This document shows, piece by piece, positions 7,681-15,740 of a stretch of DNA of 64,000 bases. Source of the stretch: JAEUJM01 sp041908445 (GTDB lineage: Bacteria; Actinomycetota; Acidimicrobiia; Acidimicrobiales; DATDAH01); assembly GCA_041908445.1 (NCBI GenBank), contig JAYRFK010000037.1, forward strand, positions 39,140 to 103,139, written 5' to 3'. The notes below the pieces were generated by a model. The model was not told the DNA's origin and ran no database searches. It saw nothing but the letters and a program-made list of their open reading frames with translations. The translations under genes were made by a program, and so were the position numbers. The first letter of the stretch is position 1, and each line of letters begins with the position of its first letter.

Positions 7681-8086
7681 GCGCCCGTCCCCCCACCCGT
7701 CGGTCCCGACCCTCGACCTGGTCGTGGCCGCGGCCCGCGCCGCCGATGGCAAGCTCGGCGAGCGCACGCTCGTCCTCGACGTCTCCGACGTGCTCTCCAT
7801 CACCGGCTGGTTCGTGATCACGAGCGGGCGCAACACCCGCCAGGTCAAGACCATCGCCGAGGAGGTGGAGGAGCGGGTCGCGGAGGCCGGCGGGGCCCGG
7901 CCACTGCGCATCGAGGGCCTCGACGGCCTGCGCTGGGTCCTCATGGACTACGGCGACTTCGTCGTGCACGTCTTCCTCGACGAGGAGCGCGACTACTACG
8001 AGCTCGAGCGCCTGTGGAGCGACGTGCCCCGCGTCGAGTGGGCCGCCGGCGAGGCGTCCGTCGGCGAGGCGTCCGTCGGCGGCTGA
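7673..8086 (+). CDS. rsfS: Ribosomal silencing factor RsfS
   Basis: Binds uL14 and blocks 50S-30S joining when nutrients are short. The family core runs from ARAADGKLGERTLVLDVSD through ITGWFVITSGRN, GLDGLRWVLMDYGDFVVHVF and REYYELERLW-like EERDYYELERLW. No ATG, GTG or TTG lies where the family normally starts. The best candidate is CTG 7673, overlapping the end of the LCP gene (TGA 7678-7680); GTG 7724 would cut the first helix and GTG 7547 would add 42 unrelated residues. The C-terminus carries a small tandem duplication, GEASVGEASVGG. Function is secure and the start is not. Confidence 0.88.
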   Translation: MAERPSPHPSVPTLDLVVAAARAADGKLGERTLVLDVSDVLSITGWFVITSGRNTRQVKTIAEEVEERVAEAGGARPLRIEGLDGLRWVLMDYGDFVVHVFLDEERDYYELERLWSDVPRVEWAAGEASVGEASVGG

Positions 8087-8087
8087 G

Positions 8088-8093
8088 TATCGT
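8088..8093 (+). promoter_or_regulatory. -10 element TATCGT before the PhyH-type gene
   Basis: TATCGT begins two bases after the rsfS stop and ends six bases before GTG 8100. There is no Shine-Dalgarno sequence, so a leaderless transcript independent of rsfS is likely. Confidence 0.5.
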
Positions 8094-8099
8094 CGAAGC

Positions 8100-8831
8100 G
8101 TGAGCACGATCGACGTCGAGCGGGCCACGCTCGCCGAGGACGGCTTCTCGGTCCACCGCGGGGTGTTCGACGCCGCCGAGATGGCCCACGTCGTCGACCT
8201 CATCGAGGCCGCCGACGCCGTCAACCCGCACCACGACCAGCTCAACGCCGGGTCGATGCGCTTCGCGAGCAACCTGCTGCCGTGCAGCCCGGACCTGCAG
8301 GCGTGGGTCACGCAGCCAGTGCTGCTGGACCTCGTGTGCGCCCGCCTGGGTCCGGACGTGTGGATCCGCTGGGACCAGGCCGTGGCCAAGGGTCCCGGCG
8401 CCCCGCTGTTCCCGTTCCACCAGGACAACGGCTACAGCCAGGTCGACTTCGAGCACCTCCAGGTGTGGATCGGCCTGAGCGCCGCCGACGCCGAGAACGG
8501 CGGGCTGTGGCTCGTGCCCGGCAGCCACCGGCGCCAGTGGACCCACGAGAACGTGGACGGCGTGGTCCACGTGCTCGAGCCGACCGACGACGCGATCTGC
8601 ATCCCGGCCGAGGTCGGCGACGTCGTGCTGTTCTCGTCGCACACGGTCCACGCCACCCTGCCCAACGTGACCGACCGCCTCCGCTGGGCCTACGTGGTGG
8701 AGTACGTCAGCCTGGACCACGCCGACCCGTACCTGTCGCCCCCGTACTTCGTGGCGGCGCGCGGCGGTGCCCCCGCACCGGGCTGGGTCGACCGGCTGCC
8801 CGCCCAGGGCGACGCCGCCGGCGCCGAGTAG
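8100..8831 (+). CDS. Phytanoyl-CoA dioxygenase (PhyH) family oxygenase
   Basis: Fe(II)/2-oxoglutarate dioxygenase of 243 residues. The metal-binding HxD is HQD at residues 107-109 (FPFHQDNGYSQ), the distal histidine is H181 or H184 in SSHTVHAT, and a 2-oxoglutarate-binding Arg follows in DRLRWAYVV. AENGGLWLVPGSHR near 132-145 is characteristic of the family. The substrate cannot be read from the sequence; relatives hydroxylate small metabolites as well as phytanoyl-CoA. An aldo/keto reductase follows after 14 bases, so the two may act in one oxidation/reduction pathway. Confidence 0.8.
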   Translation: MSTIDVERATLAEDGFSVHRGVFDAAEMAHVVDLIEAADAVNPHHDQLNAGSMRFASNLLPCSPDLQAWVTQPVLLDLVCARLGPDVWIRWDQAVAKGPGAPLFPFHQDNGYSQVDFEHLQVWIGLSAADAENGGLWLVPGSHRRQWTHENVDGVVHVLEPTDDAICIPAEVGDVVLFSSHTVHATLPNVTDRLRWAYVVEYVSLDHADPYLSPPYFVAARGGAPAPGWVDRLPAQGDAAGAE

Positions 8832-8845
8832 GCGGCGGGTCCGCC

Positions 8846-9757
8846 ATCGCCACCCACCTCGTCGACGCCTCGCCCCGACCCCTCGGTGGGCTCGGGCCCA
8901 TCGGCCCGCTGGCGTTCGGCTGCTGGCGCTTCCGCGACGGCGACCTGGCCGGCGCCACCGCGGCCCTGGACGCGGCCCTGGCCGCGTTCGCCACGACGGG
9001 CGCCCGGGTGGTCGTCGACAACGCCGACGTCTACGGCGAGCACGAGCTCGGCGCGGCCGAGACCCTGCTCGGACGCGTGCTCGCGGGCCGCACCGGCTGG
9101 GCCGAGGAGCTGGTGCTCGCCACCAAGGCCGGGATCCGGCCCGGCGTGCCCTACGACGGCAGCGGCGACCACCTCACGGCGGCGTGCGAGGCCTCGCTCC
9201 GGCGACTCGCGGTCGAGACCATCGACCTCTTCCAGCTCCACCGGGTCGACCTCTACACGCCGCCCGAGGAGACCGCGGCGGCGCTGGCCCACCTGCGCGA
9301 GGCCGGCAAGATCCGCGAGGTCGGTGTGTCGAACGCCACCGTCGCCCAGCTCGACGACCTGGAGCGGTACCTACCGTTCCCGATCGCCGCGATCCAGGCC
9401 GAGTGCTCGCTGCTCGACCGCCGGCCGCTCTTCGACGGGGTCCTCGACTGGTGCCGGCGCCGCGGCGCGGTGCCGCTCGCGTACTCGCCGCTCGCCAGCG
9501 GCCGCCTCGGGTCGGCGGGGGGCGACGTGCCGCCGGCGCTGACCGAGCGCCTCGACGCGATCGCCGCCCGCGAGGGCCGGCCCGCCACCGTCGTCGCCCT
9601 CGCCTGGCTGCTCGCCCACCCGTCGCGGCCCGTGCCCATCGTCGGCACCCAGCGCCCCGAGCGGCTCGCCGAGCTGGCCGCGGCGGCCGGCGTGCGTCTC
9701 GACCGGGCCGACGTCTACGGCCTCATCGAGGCGGCCCAGGGGTACGAGCTGCCCTGA
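8846..9757 (+). CDS. Aldo/keto reductase
   Basis: NAD(P)H-dependent oxidoreductase with a TIM barrel, about 303 residues. The tetrad is visible: Asp and Tyr in DNADVYGEHELG, Lys in LATKAGI, His in LFQLHRVD. IREVGVSNAT and the cofactor-binding end PIVGTQRPERL are also typical. No ATG, GTG or TTG lies in frame between the preceding stop and the conserved N-terminus (PLGGLGPIGPLAFGCW). ATC at 8846 is the nearest plausible start, so translation may begin at a rare codon or be coupled to the PhyH gene. Substrate unknown. Confidence 0.82.
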   Translation: MATHLVDASPRPLGGLGPIGPLAFGCWRFRDGDLAGATAALDAALAAFATTGARVVVDNADVYGEHELGAAETLLGRVLAGRTGWAEELVLATKAGIRPGVPYDGSGDHLTAACEASLRRLAVETIDLFQLHRVDLYTPPEETAAALAHLREAGKIREVGVSNATVAQLDDLERYLPFPIAAIQAECSLLDRRPLFDGVLDWCRRRGAVPLAYSPLASGRLGSAGGDVPPALTERLDAIAAREGRPATVVALAWLLAHPSRPVPIVGTQRPERLAELAAAAGVRLDRADVYGLIEAAQGYELP

Positions 9758-9790
9758 GCGCGCCCGGCGACCGGCCCCGGAGAACGCACG

Positions 9791-9834
9791 AGGCCCAGGT
9801 CAGGGCCGGAAGCTTCCGGTGCTGACCTGGGCCT
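9791..9834. terminator. Bidirectional terminator hairpin
   Basis: A 13-bp arm pair, AGGCCCAGGTCAG and CTGACCTGGGCCT, encloses a second palindrome, CCGGAAGCTTCCGG. It lies between the aldo/keto reductase (plus) and tRNA-Ala (minus), so it can end both transcripts. There is no long T-run, as is common in GC-rich actinobacteria. Confidence 0.75.
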
Positions 9835-9844
9835 TCGTCCAGGG

Positions 9845-9920
9845 TGGAGGCGATGGGATTTGAACCCACGAAACCTCCTGCATGCCATGCAGGCGCTCTA
9901 CCAGGCTGAGCTACGCCCCC
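9845..9920 (-). tRNA. tRNA-Ala (anticodon GGC)
   Basis: The minus strand folds into a complete cloverleaf of 76 bases. The acceptor stem is GGGGGCG/CGCCTCC with the G3:U70 alanine identity pair, the discriminator is A, and the anticodon arm is CCTGC-ATGGCAT-GCAGG. The CCA end is not encoded (ACCC follows). A -10-like TATCGT lies on the minus strand at 9942-9937, about 16 bases upstream of the mature 5' end. Confidence 0.97.
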
Positions 9921-10004
9921 TGGGGTGCGGGGGCACACGATAGCAGGGGGACCCCCCGCCTCCGCCAAGCGGGAACGGGTTCCTGGGACGAACACCCGCG
10001 TCGG

Positions 10005-10010
10005 TACGAT
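10005..10010 (+). promoter_or_regulatory. -10 element TACGAT before leuS
   Basis: TACGAT ends seven bases before the leuS ATG. The leader is too short for a T-box or a Shine-Dalgarno sequence, which indicates a leaderless mRNA. Confidence 0.5.
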
Positions 10011-10017
10011 CCCCGGC

Positions 10018-12486
10018 ATGAGTGACGTGTACGACTTCCGCGCCATCGAGGAGAAGTGGCAGCGCCGCTGGCGCGACGAGGGCACCTACGAGGTCGACAA
10101 CGACGACCCCCGGCCCAAGTCGTACGTGCTCTGCATGTACCCGTACCCCTCGGGGCCGGCCCACATGGGCCACGTGCGCAACTACACCTTCGGCGACCTG
10201 CTGGTCCGCTACCGCACCATGCAGGGCCAGGCGGTGCTGTCGCCCATCGGCTTCGACTCGTTCGGCCTGCCCGCCGAGAACGCCGCGATCAAGACCGGCG
10301 AGCACCCCCGGCCCTTCACCGACGCCAAGATCGAGGAGCTCACGTCGTCGCTGCAGCGCCTGGGCGCGGTCTACGACTGGCGCCGCGTCGTCAAGAGCCA
10401 CGACCCGAGCTACATCCACTGGACGCAGTGGATCTTCCTGCGCTTCCTGGAGGCGGGCCTGGCCTACCGGCGCAACGCGCCGGTGAATTGGTGCCCGGGC
10501 TGCCAGACCGTGCTGGCCAACGAGCAGGTCCTGGCCGACGGCACCTGCGAGCGCTCGGGTGACCTCGTCGAGCGCCGCGACCTCGAGCAGTGGTTCTTCC
10601 GCATCACCGAGTACGCCCAGCAGTTGCTCGACGACCTCGAGGGACTGGACTGGCCCGAGCGGGTCAAGACCATGCAGCGCAACTGGATCGGCCGCTCCGA
10701 GGGCGCCGAGTTCGACCTGACCCTCGCCGACGGCGAGGGCACGCCCCGGGCCGACGGCCTGGCCCTGCGCGTCTTCACCACCCGCCCCGACACCAGCTTC
10801 GGCATGACCTACGCGGTCATGGCCCCCGAGCACCCGCTGGTCCCCGAGGTGACCACCGACGCCCAGCGGGCCGAGGTCGACGCCTTCGTGGCCAAGGTCC
10901 GCCAGGCCAGCGAGCTCGAGCGGGTGTCGTCCGAGGGCGGCCTCGACAAGCGGGGCGTGTTCACCGGCTCGACCGTCATCAACCCCTTCAACGGCACGCC
11001 CGTGCCGCTGTACCTGGCCGACTACGTGCTCATGGGCTACGGCACCGGGGCGATCATGGCCGTCCCCGCCGAGGACCAGCGCGACTGGGACTTCGCCAAG
11101 GCCTACGACCTGCCCATCATCCGCACCGTCCAGCCCCCCGAGGGCTGGGACGGCGAGGCGTACACGGGCGACGGCCCCACCATCAACAGCGAGTGGCTGG
11201 ACGGCCTGGGCAAGGCGGAGGCCATCTCGAAGGCCATCGCGTGGCTGGAGGCCGAGGGCCACGGCGAGGGCACGATCAACTTCCGCTTGCGCGACTGGCT
11301 GCTGTCGCGCCAGCGCTTCTGGGGCTGCCCGATCCCCGTCGTCTACTGCCCTGAGCACGGCGCCGTCCCGGTACCCGACGACCAGCTCCCGGTGCTGGCC
11401 CCGGACGACGTCGAGTTCCGTCCCTCGGGCGAGTCACCCCTGAAGTTCCACGAGGGCTTCCTCAACACCACCTGCCCGACCTGCGGTGGCCCGGCGACGC
11501 GCGAGACCGACACCATGGACACGTTCGTCGACTCGTCGTGGTACTTCCTGCGCTTCGCCGACCCCACCAACGAGGACGCCCCCTTCGACCCCGCCGCGGT
11601 GGCCGAGTGGCTGCCCGTCGACCAGTACATCGGCGGCATCGAGCACGCCATCCTCCACCTGATGTACGCCCGCTTCTTCACCAAGGCGCTGGCCGACCTG
11701 GGCGTCGCCCCCAAGGAGCTGCGCGAGCCCTTCGAGCGGCTGTTCACCCAGGGCATGATCCGCATGGGCGGCACCAAGATGTCGAAGTCGAAGGGCAACC
11801 TCGTCGCCCCCGAGCCCTACCTGGACTCGATGGGCGCCGACTCGCTGCGCCTGTTCCACCTGTTCGCGGGCCCGCCCCAGGACGACATGGAGTGGAGCGA
11901 CACCGGCATCGAGGGCTGCTCGCGGTTCCTGCACCGCGTGTGGCGCCTGGCCACCGGCGACGTGGCCGGCACCACCGAGGAGCGGGAGCCGACCGCCGCG
12001 GACGCCGAGGTGGACGCGTCCCGCCACCGGCTGATCCTGCGGGTCACCGACGAGTACGAGCGCTGGTCCTACAACACCGCGGTGGCGGGGTTCATGGAGT
12101 ACACGAACGCGCTCTACAAGTACGTGCAGTCCGACGAGGGCGCCCGCCAGGCGACCCTGGACGAGGCGGTCGACACCCTCCTGCTGCTGATGGCGCCCAT
12201 GACGCCGCACTTCGCGGCCGAGCTGTGGGAGCGCCGCCGCGGCGGCGAGGTCCACGCCGAGCCCTGGCCGGTGGCCGATGCGTCGAAGGCCGTGCGCGAG
12301 CTCGTCACCCTCGTGGTCCAGGTCAACGGCAAGGTGCGCGACACCCTCGAGGTGACGCCCGACATCTCCGAGGCCGACGCCGAGGCCGCCGCGCTGGCGT
12401 CGCCCAAGGTCCGGGCCTTCCTGGACGGCGCCGAGCCCCGCAAGGTGATCGCCCGCCCGCCCAAGCTCGTCAACCTGGTCGTCTGA
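10018..12486 (+). CDS. leuS: Leucyl-tRNA synthetase
   Basis: Class I aminoacyl-tRNA synthetase that charges tRNA-Leu. HMGH is at residues 49-52 (PSGPAHMGH) and KMSKS at 587-591. Between them lie the zinc-like CPGC region and the editing domain with TTRPDTSFGMTY; the anticodon-binding domain and ELVTLVVQVNGKVRDTLEV close the protein. At 822 residues it has the bacterial size. ATG 10018 is preferred to an upstream GTG at 9925 because family similarity begins at SDVYDFRAIEEKWQ and a TACGAT element lies seven bases upstream. Confidence 0.98.
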   Translation: MSDVYDFRAIEEKWQRRWRDEGTYEVDNDDPRPKSYVLCMYPYPSGPAHMGHVRNYTFGDLLVRYRTMQGQAVLSPIGFDSFGLPAENAAIKTGEHPRPFTDAKIEELTSSLQRLGAVYDWRRVVKSHDPSYIHWTQWIFLRFLEAGLAYRRNAPVNWCPGCQTVLANEQVLADGTCERSGDLVERRDLEQWFFRITEYAQQLLDDLEGLDWPERVKTMQRNWIGRSEGAEFDLTLADGEGTPRADGLALRVFTTRPDTSFGMTYAVMAPEHPLVPEVTTDAQRAEVDAFVAKVRQASELERVSSEGGLDKRGVFTGSTVINPFNGTPVPLYLADYVLMGYGTGAIMAVPAEDQRDWDFAKAYDLPIIRTVQPPEGWDGEAYTGDGPTINSEWLDGLGKAEAISKAIAWLEAEGHGEGTINFRLRDWLLSRQRFWGCPIPVVYCPEHGAVPVPDDQLPVLAPDDVEFRPSGESPLKFHEGFLNTTCPTCGGPATRETDTMDTFVDSSWYFLRFADPTNEDAPFDPAAVAEWLPVDQYIGGIEHAILHLMYARFFTKALADLGVAPKELREPFERLFTQGMIRMGGTKMSKSKGNLVAPEPYLDSMGADSLRLFHLFAGPPQDDMEWSDTGIEGCSRFLHRVWRLATGDVAGTTEEREPTAADAEVDASRHRLILRVTDEYERWSYNTAVAGFMEYTNALYKYVQSDEGARQATLDEAVDTLLLLMAPMTPHFAAELWERRRGGEVHAEPWPVADASKAVRELVTLVVQVNGKVRDTLEVTPDISEADAEAAALASPKVRAFLDGAEPRKVIARPPKLVNLVV

Positions 12487-12493
12487 CCCGCCC

Positions 12494-12509
12494 GCCCGCC
12501 CGGGCGGGC
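12494..12509. terminator. Candidate hairpin between convergent leuS and F420 gene
   Basis: A perfect GC palindrome, GCCCGCCCGGGCGGGC, eight bases past the leuS stop. It has no natural loop and no T-run, so it is a weak candidate supported mainly by its convergent position. Confidence 0.3.
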
Positions 12510-12521
12510 CGGCGGTGTCGC

Positions 12522-13538
12522 TCAGATGGCCTTGAGCGCCTCGATGATGGGGAGCCAGGTGTCGGGGGCGGCCTTGTAGGGGGCGTAGAAGCTGAGGCGG
12601 TGGACGACGTCGCCGTAGCGCTGGTGCAGCTGCGGCGCGATCTCGGAGGGCTCGCCGCGGACGGCGAAGGTGCCGAGGATGTCGTCGTCGATGAGCTCGC
12701 CCATCTCGACCCACTTGCCCTGCTTCGACAGCGCGTTGAGCTCGGTCTGGAGGTCGCCCCAGCCGTGGTGCTCGAGCACGCCCCGGTAGGCCGGCGTCGA
12801 GCCGTAGAAGGCGATCTGCTCGCGGACGCCCTTGGCGCTGCGGGCGACCTCCTCCTCGGTCGTGCCGGTGACGACGAAGGCGGGGAGCGAGAGCTGGAAG
12901 TCGCCGTCGGCGAGGGTCCGGCCCCGCTTGGCCAGGCCCCGCTCGATCGACGGGAGGGTGACCTCGCGCAGGTACGACTCGGTGGTGAAGCCGTGGCAGA
13001 GCATGCCGTCGGCCACCTCGCCGGCCACCTCGGTCATGAGCTGGCCCACCGCGGCGAGGAACACCTTGGGCTGGCCGTAGGGGTGCGGTTCGGGGACGAA
13101 GAAGGGGGTCATCAGCGTGTGCTGGTAGAAGTCGCCTCGGAAGTCCAGCTTGTCGCCGGTCTCCCAGGCGGTCCAGATCGCCCGCATGGCCAGGATGAAC
13201 TCACGCATGCGGGGCGCCGGGTGCGACCACGGCATCGAGAAGCGCTTGGTGATGTGGGCCTTGATCTGCGAGCCGAGGCCCAGCAGCAGGCGCCCACCCG
13301 AGAACGCCTGGAGGTCGTAGGCGCTGTTGGCGAGGGTCATGGGGCTGCGGGCGAAGGCCACCGCGATGCCCGTGCCCAGCTCCACCCGCTCGGTCGCCTC
13401 GGCCCCGAGGACGAGCGGCAGGAAGGGGTCGTGGTTGGTCTCCGCGGTCCACAGGCCGTCGTAGCCCGCGGCCTCGCCGTCGCGTGCGCTCTCCGCCGCC
13501 TTGCCCAGGTCGAGCCCGAGCCCTCCGTCCACCAACAC
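12522..13538 (-). CDS. F420-dependent LLM-class oxidoreductase
   Basis: Luciferase-like monooxygenase-fold enzyme of 338 residues that probably uses coenzyme F420. The family pattern is visible: GYDGLWTAETNHDPFLPL near 25-42, RVELGTGIAVAFARSPM near 51-67, and LQAFSGGRLLLGLGSQIK near 75-93, close to the TIGR03617-type group common in mycobacteria and Acidimicrobiia. The substrate is unknown. It is divergent from the Liv-type transporter genes across 63 bp. The GTG start at 13538 has no clear ribosome site. Confidence 0.82.
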   Translation of the reverse strand: MLVDGGLGLDLGKAAESARDGEAAGYDGLWTAETNHDPFLPLVLGAEATERVELGTGIAVAFARSPMTLANSAYDLQAFSGGRLLLGLGSQIKAHITKRFSMPWSHPAPRMREFILAMRAIWTAWETGDKLDFRGDFYQHTLMTPFFVPEPHPYGQPKVFLAAVGQLMTEVAGEVADGMLCHGFTTESYLREVTLPSIERGLAKRGRTLADGDFQLSLPAFVVTGTTEEEVARSAKGVREQIAFYGSTPAYRGVLEHHGWGDLQTELNALSKQGKWVEMGELIDDDILGTFAVRGEPSEIAPQLHQRYGDVVHRLSFYAPYKAAPDTWLPIIEALKAI

Positions 13539-13601
13539 GTCACGTCACCTCGTCTGTCCGGGGCCAGGGCCGGGGCGACGCTACCTTTCCGCCGGGGGGG
13601 A

Positions 13602-15740
13602 GTGGTGACCGTGGGGGGAGCGGACGGGGTGGACGCGCTGCGAAGGCTGTTGACCGATCGGCGGGCGCCGGCCCGCGTCCTGGCGGCGGTCGGTCCGGCG
13701 GCCGCGGTCCTCGTCGTGCAACTGGTGTTCTTCCCGGTCCCGGCCGGGGTGCTCCTGCGGGGGGTCGTCGTCGGCCTCCTCGGCGCGCTGCTCGCCGTGG
13801 GCATGGCCCTGATCTACCGGGCCAACCGCATCGTGAACTTCGCCCAGAGCGACCTGGGCGCCGTGCCGGGTGCCGTGGCCGTGCTGCTCATCACCTTCAG
13901 CGGGCTGAACTGGTTCCTCGCCTTCGGGGCGGGCCTGGCCGCAGCGGTCCTGCTCGGCGCCGTGGTCGAGCTGGCCGTGATCCGCCGGTTCTCCCGGTCG
14001 TCGCGACTGGTGCTGACCGTCGCCACCATCGGGCTCTCCCAGCTCCTGGCCGTCGGCGCGCTGCTCCTGCCCAAGCTCTGGGACGAGCGCCCGGACACCT
14101 TCCGGATCGACGGGCCGCTCCACCTCACCTTCGAGGTGGCGCCGGTGATCTTCTCGGACGACGACGTGCTCGCGCTGGTGCTCGCGCCGCTGGCCATGGT
14201 CGCGGTCGGCCTGTGGCTCCGATACACGAAGGTCGGCATCGCGGTCCGGGCCAGCGCCGAGAACGCCGACCGGGCCAGCCTGCTCGGGGTGCCGGTGCGG
14301 CGCCTACAGACGGTGGTGTGGGTGGTCGCCACCGTCCTGTCGTTCCTCGCCATGTTCCTGCGGGCGGGCATCATCGGCCTGCCCTTCGGGTCGGCGTTCA
14401 CCTTCACTCTGCTGCTCAGCTCGCTGGCCGCGCTCACCCTCGGCCGGTTCACCCACCTGCCCGCCATCGGGCTCGCCGCGATCAGCCTCGGCGTCCTGGA
14501 GGTGGCCGTCGACTGGAACGCCGATAACCCGCTCCTCATCGACCCCATCATCGGGCTCGTCATCTTCGTGGGCCTGCTGCTCCAGCCCCGCCCGAGGACG
14601 CGCGCGGCGCAGGACGACGCGTCCAGCTGGGCGGCGAGCGAGGACGTGCGGCCGGTGCCGGCCGTGCTGCGCCGCCTGCCCGAGGTGCGGATCGCCCGCG
14701 GGGTCGGCCTGGCCGTGCTGGTCGTCGGGGCGCTCGCGCTGCCGCACCTCCTCGGCACGGAGGACTCGCTGAAGGCCTCGGCGGTGCTCATCTTCGCCCT
14801 CGTCGGGCTGTCCATCGTCGTGCTCACCGGTTGGGCGGGCCAGGTCTCGCTCGGCCAGATGGGGTTCGTGGGAGCGGGCGCCGCCGTCACCGCCGTCGCC
14901 ACGTCCGACTGGGGCCTCGACCTCGCGCTCGCCCTGCCCCTTGCCGCCGTGGTGGGCGGGCTCATCGCCCTCGTCGTGGGCCTGCCGGCGCTCCGCCTGC
15001 GGGGCCTGTTCCTGGCCGTGACCACCCTGGCCTTCGGCCTCGCGATGTCGTCGTACTTCCTCAACCAGGACTTCTTCGACTGGGTGCCGAGCGGCCGGGT
15101 CGACCGCCCGCCGCTGTTCGGCCGCATCGACCTCGACTCGCCGACCCGCATCTACTACCTCGTCCTCGTGGTGCTCGTGTTGTGCCTGGCCGGCCTCCAG
15201 GGCGTGCGCCACAGCCGCACCGGGCGGGTGCTCATCGCCCTGCGGGAGAACGAACGGGCCGCCCAGTCCTTCGGGGTCAGCGCCACCCGGGTGAAGCTCC
15301 TCGCCTTCGCGATGTCGGGCGCCATCGCGGCGCTGGCCGGCGGACTGCTGCTCGAGCACCAGCAGGCGTTCACCCCCGAGCTCTACGGCCCCTTCGAGAG
15401 CGTCAACGTGTTCATCGCCACCGTGATCGGTGGCCTGGGCACGCTCGCCGGCGCCATCTTCGGGGCGTTGTTCCTGCGGGGCGCGCAGTGGTTCCTGCCC
15501 CTCGACTGGCGGGCGCTGGCCGCGCCGGTCGGCGTGCTCCTGGTGCTGCTCGTCGTGCCCGAGGGCATCGGCGGCCTCGTGTTCCGCACGCGGGACGCGA
15601 TCCTCCGGTGGGCGTCCGACCGGCGGGGCCTCGTCGTGCCGAGCCTCACGCGCGACGCCGGCACCGAGGGTGACGGGCCCGACCCGGGCGGGCCCGACGT
15701 GCCCGACGCGCCCGCCGACGAGGACGAGGTGGCGGCGTGA
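13602..15740 (+). CDS. Fused LivH-LivM branched-chain amino acid-type ABC permease
   Basis: Inner-membrane channel of 712 residues in which both permeases of a HAAT-family ABC importer are one chain. The LivH half (about 15-325) contains LLAVGMALIYRANRIVNFAQ and TKVGIAVRASAENADRASLLG. A polar linker (PRPRTRAAQDDASSWAASED) leads to the LivM half (about 365-680) with LTGWAGQVSLGQMGFVGAGA, LPALRLRGLFLAVTTLAFG and RTGRVLIALRENERAAQSFG. It overlaps the next gene by four bases (GTGA), so assembly with the ATPases is likely coupled. The start is GTG 13602 or 13605, behind a GGGGGGGAG site. The transported substrate cannot be read from the sequence. Confidence 0.88.
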   Translation: MVTVGGADGVDALRRLLTDRRAPARVLAAVGPAAAVLVVQLVFFPVPAGVLLRGVVVGLLGALLAVGMALIYRANRIVNFAQSDLGAVPGAVAVLLITFSGLNWFLAFGAGLAAAVLLGAVVELAVIRRFSRSSRLVLTVATIGLSQLLAVGALLLPKLWDERPDTFRIDGPLHLTFEVAPVIFSDDDVLALVLAPLAMVAVGLWLRYTKVGIAVRASAENADRASLLGVPVRRLQTVVWVVATVLSFLAMFLRAGIIGLPFGSAFTFTLLLSSLAALTLGRFTHLPAIGLAAISLGVLEVAVDWNADNPLLIDPIIGLVIFVGLLLQPRPRTRAAQDDASSWAASEDVRPVPAVLRRLPEVRIARGVGLAVLVVGALALPHLLGTEDSLKASAVLIFALVGLSIVVLTGWAGQVSLGQMGFVGAGAAVTAVATSDWGLDLALALPLAAVVGGLIALVVGLPALRLRGLFLAVTTLAFGLAMSSYFLNQDFFDWVPSGRVDRPPLFGRIDLDSPTRIYYLVLVVLVLCLAGLQGVRHSRTGRVLIALRENERAAQSFGVSATRVKLLAFAMSGAIAALAGGLLLEHQQAFTPELYGPFESVNVFIATVIGGLGTLAGAIFGALFLRGAQWFLPLDWRALAAPVGVLLVLLVVPEGIGGLVFRTRDAILRWASDRRGLVVPSLTRDAGTEGDGPDPGGPDVPDAPADEDEVAA

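Noticed and set aside
9921..10017. T-box riboswitch upstream of leuS
   Set aside because: The gap is under 100 bases, contains the tRNA-Ala promoter, and the -10 element is seven bases before the ATG, leaving no leader.
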